From: an uncultured Caulobacterales bacterium | Lineage (GTDB): Bacteria > Pseudomonadota > Alphaproteobacteria > Caulobacterales > Maricaulaceae | DNA length: 5,715 nucleotides | Direction of reading: 5' to 3' | Assembly: GCA_938007945.1 (NCBI GenBank) | Contig: CALLME010000130.1 | Span: forward strand, 1 to 5,715 | Shown: piece after piece, positions 1 to 5,715 of the stretch | Layout of the letters: every line of letters begins with the position of its first letter | Numbering within the stretch: position 1 is the stretch's first letter | The notes under the pieces: model-generated | Told to the model about the DNA's origin: nothing | Seen by the model: only the letters and a program-made list of their open reading frames with translations | The model's database searches: none | Made by a program: the position numbers and the translations under genes

Positions 1-732
1 GCTTATGAAGGCCCAGGCTGGGAATCAGACAAAGTCGCTTACCGCATCTATCTTGATGGCCGTAACGCGCTCGATATCTTTGGCAAGAAGACTGCCCCCA
101 TGGTGCTCTCGACTGTAGGGCGCGGTGATGATTACCACAAAATGGCCGATTGGGGGATGGATATCTTGAAAGTTGGCAATTCACTCGGCGCAGGTGGGTT
201 TGGCGTTTTTGAAAATGGTGAAGTCCGCCAAATCGGCAATGCTGAAAATTACGGGGCCGAAATTGTGAACGACACCAATGAAGCTGCGACTGTGAAAGTC
301 ACCCATTATAATTCACAAAGCTGCGGAGGTGATGTGGCAGGGTATTACACTGCCAAAGCAGGTGAATATATGACACATGTACTGGTGGAAGGGGATTGCG
401 ACCTGCCCTATGCGGCAGGTCTTGTGGTGCACAAAGATACGTCCTCTATGGCCTCAGGCGGTAATTCGGGATGGCAATATATCGCACAATTCGGCGAGCA
501 GAGCCTTGTGCCTGACTCTTTGGGCATGGCGATTTTCTACAAAGCTGAAGATGTCGCGAGTGTGGGTAAAGACTCGGATGATCACTACATCGTCTTCAAA
601 AAAGGGCAAATGCCACGCTACGCAACTGCGGCGATTTGGGCGCAGGACGCCTCTGGTATTGATAATGCCAATGATTTTATGGCATGGCTAAACAAAACCC
701 AATCCACTTTTGAAAACGGCGCCGCCCACTAG
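1..732 (+). CDS. DUF4861 domain protein, 3' part (5' end outside window)
   Basis: The reading frame is open from the first base and ends at TAG 730-732, giving 243 visible residues with no start in view. The first in-frame ATG (position 100) is internal, because the codons before it encode conserved-looking sequence: GPGWESDKVAYRIYLDG at visible residues 4-20, then NALDIFGK. This W-E-S-D...R-I-Y...N-A-L-D-I-F-G pattern, with the later SLVPDSLGMAIFY stretch, matches my recollection of DUF4861 (PF16153). Proteins of that family are usually about 400 residues, so roughly the first 40% is missing. The biochemical function of DUF4861 is not established. It is commonly found in pectin/uronate-degradation loci, and kduI starts 34 nt downstream here, so a role in that pathway is inferred. 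Any signal peptide would lie outside the window, so location cannot be judged. Confidence 0.78.
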   Translation, partial: AYEGPGWESDKVAYRIYLDGRNALDIFGKKTAPMVLSTVGRGDDYHKMADWGMDILKVGNSLGAGGFGVFENGEVRQIGNAENYGAEIVNDTNEAATVKVTHYNSQSCGGDVAGYYTAKAGEYMTHVLVEGDCDLPYAAGLVVHKDTSSMASGGNSGWQYIAQFGEQSLVPDSLGMAIFYKAEDVASVGKDSDDHYIVFKKGQMPRYATAAIWAQDASGIDNANDFMAWLNKTQSTFENGAAH

Positions 733-766
733 CGGCTTACAGCTCACTTTAGATTAAGAGACCCCC

Positions 767-1597
767 ATGGAAATTCGTTACTCCGCTGATATCGTCCGCT
801 ATAAGACAATGACCAATTCAGAACTTCGCGACACATTTGTCGTCGATAGCCTGTGGGGCGAAGATGAGGTGCCACTGGTTTATTCCGATATTGACCGCGG
901 CGTCATTGGCTCCGCAGTGCCTGTCAAAAAGACGCTTGAAATACCTGTTCACAAAGATCTCGCGAGCGACTTCTTTGCACAGCGACGCGAAGTGGGCGTT
1001 ATTAACATTGGCGCGGCAGGCGCAGTTGAAGTAGACGGCAAAAGCTATGATATGGCGAGCCTTGACGCTCTTTATATCGGGCGCGGCTCGAAAGGCATTA
1101 AGTTCTCAAGTAAAGACGGCAAGAACCCTGCGAAATTCTATTTTGTCAGCTACCCCGCGCACAAAGCCTATCCGACTAAACACGTCCCGCAATCAGCCGC
1201 AAACACAATACACCTCGGCAGTGACGAGACCGCGAATAAGCGCACCATCTATCAGCCTATTCGCCCAGGTATCGTAGAGAGCTGCCAAATTGTGATGGGC
1301 TTTACGGCGCTCGCAAGCGGTAACGTCTGGAACACCTTCCCGCCACATACGCATAAGCGTCGCTCGGAATATTACATGTATTTTGATCTGCCAGAAGATC
1401 AGCGCGTCTTTCACTTTATGGGTGAAGAAGACAATATGCGCCCGATGATTTTGAAGTCGGGCGAAGTGGCGCTTTCGCCAATTTGGTCCATGCATTGCGG
1501 CGCTGGCACATCTGCCTATACCTTCATCTGGTCTATGGGTGGTGAGAACCAAGAATTTGACGATATGGATCACATAGACCGCAACAATATTGGCTAG
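767..1597 (+). CDS. kduI: 5-dehydro-4-deoxy-D-glucuronate isomerase (KduI)
   Basis: This is 4-deoxy-L-threo-5-hexosulose-uronate ketol-isomerase (EC 5.3.1.17). It converts 5-keto-4-deoxyuronate, released by pectate or other polyuronide lyases, to 3-deoxy-D-glycero-2,5-hexodiulosonate, which KduD then reduces. The 276 residues match the roughly 278 of E. coli KduI, so it is complete. The cupin metal site is intact: His194 and His196 (FPPHTHKRRSEYY), Glu201 and His243 (SMHCGAG). These match the E. coli ligands His196, His198, Glu203 and His245 with a constant offset of two. Other family signatures include the N-terminal MEIRYSAD and IWSMGGENQ near the C-terminus. The ATG at 767 is preceded by a weak purine-rich TAAGAG (755-760). 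It follows the DUF4861 gene by 34 nt, so the two are probably co-transcribed. No kduD is visible. Its stop codon overlaps that of the convergent aldehyde dehydrogenase. Expected to be cytoplasmic. Confidence 0.97.
   Translation: MEIRYSADIVRYKTMTNSELRDTFVVDSLWGEDEVPLVYSDIDRGVIGSAVPVKKTLEIPVHKDLASDFFAQRREVGVINIGAAGAVEVDGKSYDMASLDALYIGRGSKGIKFSSKDGKNPAKFYFVSYPAHKAYPTKHVPQSAANTIHLGSDETANKRTIYQPIRPGIVESCQIVMGFTALASGNVWNTFPPHTHKRRSEYYMYFDLPEDQRVFHFMGEEDNMRPMILKSGEVALSPIWSMHCGAGTSAYTFIWSMGGENQEFDDMDHIDRNNIG
1594..1597. other. Shared CTAG: overlapping convergent stop codons
   Basis: The + strand kduI stop (TAG, 1595-1597) and the - strand aldehyde dehydrogenase stop (TAG, read from CTA at 1594-1596) lie in one palindromic CTAG. 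The genes overlap tail to tail by 4 bp, leaving no intergenic space for a terminator. Transcripts from each side must run into the other gene unless they end inside it. Confidence 0.95.
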
Positions 1598-2958
1598 GCG
1601 ATATAAACGGTTTTCGTGTTACAAAATGCACGGATACCCTCGCTAGCAAGTTCGCGGCCATAGCCTGACCTTTTAATACCGCCAAATGGTAGATGCGGAT
1701 TTGACGCGGTCATCGTATTTACGAATGTGCCGCCCGCCTCAAGCTCGCGAATGGCTTTCTTCTGCTCGTCTTTGTCAGTCGTAAAAATGGCAGACCCTAG
1801 ACCAAATGGAGAACTATTGGCGATTTCAATCGCCTCGTCCAAGCTTTCGACTTTGAATAAAAGTGCAACAGGCGCGAATATCTCTTCGTGATAAACGCGG
1901 GCCTCTTTGGGAATGTTTTCTAGTATGCCAGGACGATAGAAGTTTCCCTCACCGTCAATCGGCTCAGCGCCACATATACGAACCGCGCCCGCTTTCAAGG
2001 CGTCATCAACTTGCTCGGTGACAGAATTGACCGCGTCTTCATCGACAAGCGGGCCAATATCCGTGTCTCCTTTCATCGGGTCACCGATGGTCAAGGTTTC
2101 AAAGCTATCTTTGAAGCGCACTTTGACGTCATCATAAATGTCGGCATGAACAAAGAAGCGTTTCGCCGCGATGCAGCTTTGACCGTTATTTTGCGTCCGC
2201 GCCGTTGTGCCAACTGAAACGGCTTTTTCCAAGTCAGCAGACGGCATAATTATGAACGCATCGGACCCACCGAGTTCGAGGACGGTGGGTTTAATTTCTT
2301 CGCCGCAAATAGACGCCACAGACGCGCCCGCGGGTTCAGACCCTGTGAGCGTCGCGGCCCGAACGCGGTCATCTCGTAAAATACGTTCGACTTTAGCCCC
2401 GCCTATCAACAGCGTTTGAAACGCCCCCTCTGGAAAGCCGGCGCGCTTAAAAATGCCTTCAATATAGAGCGCGCATTGCGGGACGTTGGAGGCGTGTTTT
2501 AACAGCCCCGTATTCCCCGCCATCAAAGCCGGCGCGGCAAAGCGAATGACCTGCCATATCGGATAATTCCACGGCATAACGGCGAGCACAGGACCGAGCG
2601 GCAGAAAAGCGCGGTAGGACGTCTGCGCGTCTGTTTCGACAATTTCATCCGCCAAATACTCTGCGGCTGTATCGGCGTAGTAATCGGCGGCGGTTGCACA
2701 TTTTTGAACTTCTGCAATGGCTGACTTCAGCGTCTTTCCCATTTCAGTTGTCATGATTTTGCCTAGCTTTTCAGCCTCATCCCGCATAATTTTGGCAGCT
2801 TGTCGCATACACTTGGCGCGCTTTTCAAATGACCATGTCCGCAATTCGTGATGCGCAACGACGGACCGCGCGATGGCAAGGTCAACTTCTGCGTCAGTAT
2901 GCGGCTCGAACGTCTTGAGCACTTTATTCGTCGCTGGGTTTTTGGTCTGGATAGTCAT
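1594..2958 (-). CDS. NAD(P)-dependent succinate-semialdehyde dehydrogenase (Sad/YneI type)
   Basis: This is an aldehyde dehydrogenase oxidising an aldehyde, most likely succinate semialdehyde, to the acid. Its 454 residues are typical of the short Sad/YneI SSADH clade. Catalytic residues are present: Asn131 in MPWNYP, general base Glu228 in LELGG, nucleophile Cys262 in GQSCIAAKR, and the EEIFAP motif at 358-363. The nucleotide-binding TGSEPAG lies at 205-211. The cofactor motif is K-H-A-S (Lys154 to Ser157), where NAD-specific relatives have Glu, so NADP+ use is plausible. The conserved LLKHASNVP, LGPVLAVMPWNYPIWQ and GGIKRSGYGREL segments place it nearer YneI than GabD by my reading; substrate is inferred from the family. 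The ATG is preceded by AGGCGAG at reasonable spacing. It lies 61 nt downstream of the nitroreductase-fold gene and may be the last gene of that operon. No GABA transaminase is visible, so the source of the aldehyde is unknown. Expected to be cytoplasmic. Confidence 0.9.
   Translation of the reverse strand: MTIQTKNPATNKVLKTFEPHTDAEVDLAIARSVVAHHELRTWSFEKRAKCMRQAAKIMRDEAEKLGKIMTTEMGKTLKSAIAEVQKCATAADYYADTAAEYLADEIVETDAQTSYRAFLPLGPVLAVMPWNYPIWQVIRFAAPALMAGNTGLLKHASNVPQCALYIEGIFKRAGFPEGAFQTLLIGGAKVERILRDDRVRAATLTGSEPAGASVASICGEEIKPTVLELGGSDAFIIMPSADLEKAVSVGTTARTQNNGQSCIAAKRFFVHADIYDDVKVRFKDSFETLTIGDPMKGDTDIGPLVDEDAVNSVTEQVDDALKAGAVRICGAEPIDGEGNFYRPGILENIPKEARVYHEEIFAPVALLFKVESLDEAIEIANSSPFGLGSAIFTTDKDEQKKAIRELEAGGTFVNTMTASNPHLPFGGIKRSGYGRELASEGIRAFCNTKTVYIA
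2265..2290 (+). other. Terminator-like inverted repeat inside the aldehyde dehydrogenase gene (antisense sense)
   Basis: ACCCACCG (2265-2272) and CGGTGGGT (2283-2290) form a perfect 8-bp stem with a 10-nt loop. On the + strand it is followed by TTAATTTCTT, resembling a weak intrinsic terminator for transcripts reading through from kduI. It falls in codons for the conserved KPTVLELGGSD region, so the symmetry may come only from protein coding. Tentative. Confidence 0.2.
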
Positions 2959-3019
2959 AACGCGCTCGCCTTTAAGTCTAAATGTGCCTTTTCTGAACTC
3001 TCGCCATGGCCAGACGTTC

Positions 3020-3712
3020 CTAAATGACGGTTAGTATTTCAGAGAGCGGCTTTTTCATCATTGCGACTTCGGGCACAGTTGCGTCATCCGCAGCCTTACC
3101 AACCACCAATATCATCGTGGCTTTTTCTGATTTCGGGCGACCCAAAAGCGGTCCTAAAAATTTCATTGGGTTGGGCGTATGGGTCAGGCAATACAGCCCC
3201 GCGTGATGCAGCGCCGCAATGAGGAATCCTGTCGCTATGCCGACGCTTTCAGGGACATAATAGTTTTTGTAGCGTATACCGTCGTCAAACTCGCCGTAAC
3301 GCTGCGCGAATATCACGATGAGCCACGGCGCTGTGGTGAGGTGCGGCTTCTCCCAACCCGTTCCTATAGGTTCAAGCGCTTTTATCCATTCGTCACCGCC
3401 ACCGCCCGCGTAGAAGGCTTTCTCTTCCTCCTCTGCCGCCGCTCGAATTTGGGCTTTCACTTCGGGGTCGCGAATAGCCACGAAATGCCAAGGCTGATGA
3501 TTGGCACCAGAAGGTGCGTTGCCCGCCGTGCGGATAATGGCTTCAATCACGTCTTTAGGAATAGCATCGTCAGAATAGTCGCGAATTGAGTGACGGTTCG
3601 CCATGCGGTCGCGAAAGTCTTCGGCCAAATCTTTCATGTCTTCGACTGCAACGTCCATGGCGTTTGGCAAAGGCTTGGCGCTGTAGGATATTTTTTCTCG
3701 TTTAAAGGCCAT
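3020..3712 (-). CDS. Nitroreductase-fold flavoprotein, iodotyrosine deiodinase-like
   Basis: This is an FMN-dependent nitroreductase-superfamily protein of 230 residues. The FMN phosphate-contacting Arg40-His-Ser-Ile-Arg44 near the start, then IRTAGNAPSGANHQPWHF (60-77), LTHTPNP (176-182) and the C-terminal LLGRPKSEKATMILVVG segment follow the order seen in iodotyrosine deiodinase (IYD). By residue spacing, Glu97, Tyr101 and Lys122 coincide with the IYD triad (Glu153, Tyr157, Lys178 in mouse, from memory) that clamps the amino-acid part of iodotyrosine over the flavin. Thr177/Thr179 of THTP sit where IYD has the Thr that hydrogen-bonds flavin N5. Reductive dehalogenation of halotyrosines is therefore possible, but a general nitro/quinone reductase role is not excluded. 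There is no N-terminal membrane anchor, unlike mammalian IYD, so it should be soluble. The ATG lies 6 nt after the folE stop, with AAGAAG overlapping that stop as a weak ribosome binding site, which implies co-transcription and probable translational coupling. Confidence 0.88.
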   Translation of the reverse strand: MAFKREKISYSAKPLPNAMDVAVEDMKDLAEDFRDRMANRHSIRDYSDDAIPKDVIEAIIRTAGNAPSGANHQPWHFVAIRDPEVKAQIRAAAEEEEKAFYAGGGGDEWIKALEPIGTGWEKPHLTTAPWLIVIFAQRYGEFDDGIRYKNYYVPESVGIATGFLIAALHHAGLYCLTHTPNPMKFLGPLLGRPKSEKATMILVVGKAADDATVPEVAMMKKPLSEILTVI

Positions 3713-3718
3713 GACTTC

Positions 3719-4288
3719 TTAATCGACGAGGCGAAAAAATTCGGCGCGTTGTTCGGCCTTATGAAATTTACCAGATAGCGCTGAACTTATCATGCGGTGG
3801 GGCGTCTTGATTCCGCGCATCGTCATACAAAGGTGTTCACCTTTGGCCATGACCGCAACATCGTCTGTATCAAGCACAACTTTCACATGGTTGGCGATGT
3901 CTGAGACAAGCTGTTCTTGCAGGGTGAGTTTGTGCGCGTGTTTGTGCGCGATACGCGCGAATTTCGACAGACCAAGTACTTTAGTATCGGCGATGTATGC
4001 AATTGAAATGTCACACCAAAATGGCAACATATGATGCTCACACATCGACCAGACGCGCATACCTGTCACAGCCACCATTTGATTGTGCTTTACGGCCGAG
4101 AATGTGGTGTCGAGCTTGCCTGCATCATATTCAATAAATTCAGACCAGAAATTAGCGATACGGCGCGGCGTTTCTTGCAAACCCTCACGCTCGGGGTCTT
4201 CGCCCAGCGCGGCTAACAGCTCTTTGACGAGGGATTTGACCTTTGCATGATCAATCTTACGAGGCGGCTCATTAAAGCGTGATGGCAT
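3719..4288 (-). CDS. folE: GTP cyclohydrolase I (FolE)
   Basis: GTP cyclohydrolase I (EC 3.5.4.16) converts GTP to 7,8-dihydroneopterin triphosphate, the first step of tetrahydrofolate synthesis and of pterin cofactors. It has 189 residues. Against E. coli FolE, key residues keep a constant offset of 27: zinc ligands Cys83, His86 and Cys154 (Cys110, His113, Cys181), catalytic His85 and His152, Ser108-Lys109 in GLSKF, Gln124 in LQEQL, and Arg158 in CMTMRG. The N-terminal GEDPEREGLQETPRRIANFW is also characteristic. The 27-residue difference is the shorter N-terminus; the catalytic core is complete. The start is supported by GGAG six nt upstream. An inverted repeat sits just upstream of that site and could regulate the gene. 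It lies 52 nt after the DUF1499 gene and 6 nt before the nitroreductase-fold gene. Expected to be a cytoplasmic homodecamer, as in the family. Confidence 0.97.
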   Translation of the reverse strand: MPSRFNEPPRKIDHAKVKSLVKELLAALGEDPEREGLQETPRRIANFWSEFIEYDAGKLDTTFSAVKHNQMVAVTGMRVWSMCEHHMLPFWCDISIAYIADTKVLGLSKFARIAHKHAHKLTLQEQLVSDIANHVKVVLDTDDVAVMAKGEHLCMTMRGIKTPHRMISSALSGKFHKAEQRAEFFRLVD

Positions 4289-4294
4289 ATGTTT

Positions 4295-4298
4295 CTCC
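4295..4298 (-). promoter_or_regulatory. folE ribosome binding site
   Basis: On the - strand the sequence reads CTGGAGAAACATATG, placing a GGAG core 6 nt before the folE ATG. It is a good Shine-Dalgarno match and fixes the folE start. The upstream inverted repeat ends only two bases away. Confidence 0.8.
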
Positions 4299-4300
4299 AG

Positions 4301-4323
4301 TATAACGTAGTGTTTACGTTCTA
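4301..4323. promoter_or_regulatory. Inverted repeat upstream of folE (putative operator or mRNA hairpin)
   Basis: AACGTA (4304-4309) and TACGTT (4315-4320) are perfect inverted repeats separated by 5 nt. After one mismatched pair, two more pairs match (TA at 4301-4302 with TA at 4322-4323), so 8 of 9 arm positions are symmetrical. It occupies the only gap of note in the - strand block and abuts the folE ribosome binding site. The size and 11-nt half-site spacing suit a dimeric helix-turn-helix repressor. It could instead fold as a short hairpin next to the ribosome binding site. No U-tract follows, so it is not an intrinsic terminator. I do not recognise the sequence as a named operator. Confidence 0.45.
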
Positions 4324-4340
4324 AACTTGTCTTGCGATTG

Positions 4341-4775
4341 TTAGATTGTTTTCAGCGCAGCCCTGATGCACTCTACACGTTTGCGGTTTTCGCCGCGGTC
4401 AGAATAGCCCACACGTGAGGCGGATCGAATATGTACTACGCCCTCACCTGCATCGCGCAGTTCAACGTCGTCCACAAACTTAAAAATCTTCGACATATAA
4501 GTCGCGCTGAGGTAATCATCTGTCTCGGCTGTAATTGTTCCCCCTGTCGCGAGGACGGCATCTTTCGCTTGCCAGAAAGTCGCAAACAATGGTGCAACAT
4601 TATGATTTTCGTTCTCAACACTTTCACTCGCGGCACAATTAGGCTTATTACCCGATGGCGCGAGACGACCCTCTTTAAGACCATTCGCTTTGCCTTTTTG
4701 CGACTGTAAACCGAGCAGAAAAAACACAACAATCAGCCCTATCGCGATATAGATGAAGATATCAAACCCAAGCAT
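4341..4775 (-). CDS. Membrane-anchored DUF1499 protein
   Basis: This 144-residue protein has an N-terminal hydrophobic segment at about residues 4-23 (FDIFIYIAIGLIVVFFLLGL), followed by the positive SQKGKANGLK. It is probably a single-pass membrane anchor, although a periplasmic or cytoplasmic side cannot be settled from this sequence. The rest matches DUF1499: a short PNCAAS motif (45-50), a region with an ATY-SKIFKFVDDVELR block (91-107), and the strongly conserved IRSASRVGYSDRGENRKRVE (116-135). The domain has no established biochemical function. There is no lipobox cysteine after the hydrophobic segment, so it does not look like a lipoprotein. The ATG comes 9 nt after the alpha/beta hydrolase stop, with AGGGGGCAGGG immediately before it as ribosome binding site, so the two genes form a tight pair. 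folE follows 52 nt later. Confidence 0.88.
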   Translation of the reverse strand: MLGFDIFIYIAIGLIVVFFLLGLQSQKGKANGLKEGRLAPSGNKPNCAASESVENENHNVAPLFATFWQAKDAVLATGGTITAETDDYLSATYMSKIFKFVDDVELRDAGEGVVHIRSASRVGYSDRGENRKRVECIRAALKTI

Positions 4776-4784
4776 CCCTGCCCC

Positions 4785-5714
4785 CTAATTCCCTGTCGGC
4801 AAAATCTGCGCGACGTAATTGTCATACCATGTCGGCCCGCTAAGGCTGTTAAAAAATCCATTATGTCCGCCGTGTTCAAGATAAAACAAGCGCGCTTTTT
4901 CGTTCAGAGACAATGATAGAACGTCTTTTGCGGGCAAAACAGGGTCATCTTTGGCTATGATGATTGAAATTGGGATGGGGCAGTCAATCAAATCATCGGG
5001 CGCAATGGCATAGGCGCGGAAATAATCATCAGGCGTCGCAAATTCCGTGTAGTTCGGCAAAAACGCCTCTGACATTTGGCTAACCCGTTTAAATCTCGCA
5101 ATATCTCCGAAATCATAAAGCTCTGGAAAGGCCGCTTGTTTCTTCACAAGGCTCGTGGTCCATTTTTTGAGAAAATACTGCCGAATGAGCGGGTTCACAT
5201 CCACCATAGGTGCCGCTGCAACAGGATCGATTACGGGACTGACAGAGATAATATGCGCGAGGTTCGGGACAGGATTTTCGGACAAAGCCCGCGCGATACG
5301 TAGCGCAAAGTTTCCACCTAGTGAAAACCCAATTACATAAGCAGGCACCGTCTCACCTTCTGCAATTTGTCCAACCGCATCAAATACTTCGGGGAAAAGC
5401 GTCGAGTTAAAAATGCCCTCGTTTAAGTGATGGGTTGGGCCGTGGTCGCGGTAATTGAGGCGAAATATCGACACGCCACGATCGAAAAGAAAACGCGCAT
5501 GAGACATCACATAAGTACTATCTTGCGAACCTTCCCATCCGTGCAGCAATATCATAATCGCGCGCGGATTTTCGGCTCTAGAATACTGCCCCATGAGACG
5601 CACAGGCTGCCCTTCGACGTCACGACAGTTTAAAATACGCTCTTCCGCGGTCTGCTCCATAGGGTGAGTGCCAGACTTTCGGAACTTCTGCGACGCCAAA
5701 ATCGTCTGCGCCAT
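4785..5714 (-). CDS. Alpha/beta hydrolase, YheT-like (start uncertain at window edge)
   Basis: This alpha/beta-hydrolase-fold protein has 309 visible residues. Motifs appear in order: the oxyanion-region HGWEGSQDSTY (58-68), FRLNYRDHGPTHHLNEGIF (84-102), nucleophile elbow GFSLGG with Ser131, candidate acid Asp256 or Asp257 in AKDDPV, and catalytic His in EHGGHNGF (probably His284). The RDHG...HLNEG and GGHNGF signatures indicate the YheT/EMB8-like family, presumed carboxylesterases or acyl hydrolases whose natural substrate is not known. The first ATG (5712-5714) is one base from the window edge, so no ribosome binding site can be inspected and the frame may extend beyond it; E. coli YheT is about 340 residues. 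An internal Met19 (5658-5660) has no convincing ribosome binding site. No signal peptide is visible, so it is probably cytoplasmic. It lies 9 nt upstream of the DUF1499 gene and is the most upstream visible gene of the - strand block. Confidence 0.87.
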   Translation of the reverse strand: MAQTILASQKFRKSGTHPMEQTAEERILNCRDVEGQPVRLMGQYSRAENPRAIMILLHGWEGSQDSTYVMSHARFLFDRGVSIFRLNYRDHGPTHHLNEGIFNSTLFPEVFDAVGQIAEGETVPAYVIGFSLGGNFALRIARALSENPVPNLAHIISVSPVIDPVAAAPMVDVNPLIRQYFLKKWTTSLVKKQAAFPELYDFGDIARFKRVSQMSEAFLPNYTEFATPDDYFRAYAIAPDDLIDCPIPISIIIAKDDPVLPAKDVLSLSLNEKARLFYLEHGGHNGFFNSLSGPTWYDNYVAQILPTGN

Positions 5715-5715
5715 C

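Noticed and set aside
100..732. ATG at 100 as the start of the DUF4861 gene
   Set aside because: The frame is open to base 1 and the 33 upstream codons carry family-like conserved residues, so the gene is truncated by the window and does not start here.
1193..1573. Open frame of 126 codons on the - strand opposite kduI
   Set aside because: It lies wholly within the confidently identified kduI, shows no recognisable domain and starts with no clear ribosome binding site; it is a shadow frame.
2959..3019. Possible promoter or terminator in the 61-nt gap before the aldehyde dehydrogenase
   Set aside because: Only a short GCCATGGC palindrome and no convincing -35/-10 pair or T-tract hairpin is visible, so no feature is called.
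3179..3589. Open frame of 136 codons on the + strand opposite the nitroreductase-fold gene
   Set aside because: The opposite strand encodes a well-matched flavoprotein across the whole span, and the + translation is arginine/cysteine-rich with no family resemblance.
3928..3950. Two copies of GTTTGTGCGCG, 12 bp apart, inside folE
   Set aside because: The repeat encodes AHKHAHK in the helix before LQEQL and keeps the frame; it looks like ordinary coding sequence and not a mobile or regulatory repeat.
4431..4732. Overlapping frames on both strands (92 and 98 codons) within the DUF1499 gene
   Set aside because: The DUF1499 frame contains the conserved family blocks; these alternatives have no recognisable motifs.

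Overview
The window holds seven protein-coding genes packed with almost no intergenic space. Two are on the + strand (the left quarter) and five on the - strand (the rest). Protein style, moderate base composition and tight packing suggest a marine alphaproteobacterium, possibly of the Maricaulales/Hyphomonadaceae type. That placement is an inference from the proteins, not from a marker gene. I see no rRNA, tRNA, CRISPR array, insertion sequence or phage gene.

Left region (1-1597, + strand): the 3' part of a DUF4861-domain gene is followed 34 nt later by kduI, the 5-keto-4-deoxyuronate isomerase of pectin/uronate breakdown, with all four expected metal ligands present. This looks like the end of a polyuronide-degradation operon that continues left of the window.

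Right region (1594-5715, - strand; transcription runs right to left): a YheT-like alpha/beta hydrolase (its true start may lie outside the window), a membrane-anchored DUF1499 protein, folE (GTP cyclohydrolase I), an FMN nitroreductase-fold protein, and an aldehyde dehydrogenase of the Sad/YneI succinate-semialdehyde type. Gaps are 9, 52, 6 and 61 nt, so most or all could be one transcript. The only clear regulatory-looking element is a perfect 6+6 inverted repeat just upstream of the folE ribosome binding site.

The two blocks converge: the stop codons of kduI and the aldehyde dehydrogenase overlap inside one CTAG, leaving no room for a terminator.

The most noteworthy item is the nitroreductase-fold protein. 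It carries the Glu-Tyr-Lys substrate-clamping triad known from iodotyrosine deiodinase at the exact spacing, so it may act on a halotyrosine or related amino-acid-like phenol. It is tightly coupled to folE. No wholly new multi-gene system is evident; most genes are recognisable metabolic families.
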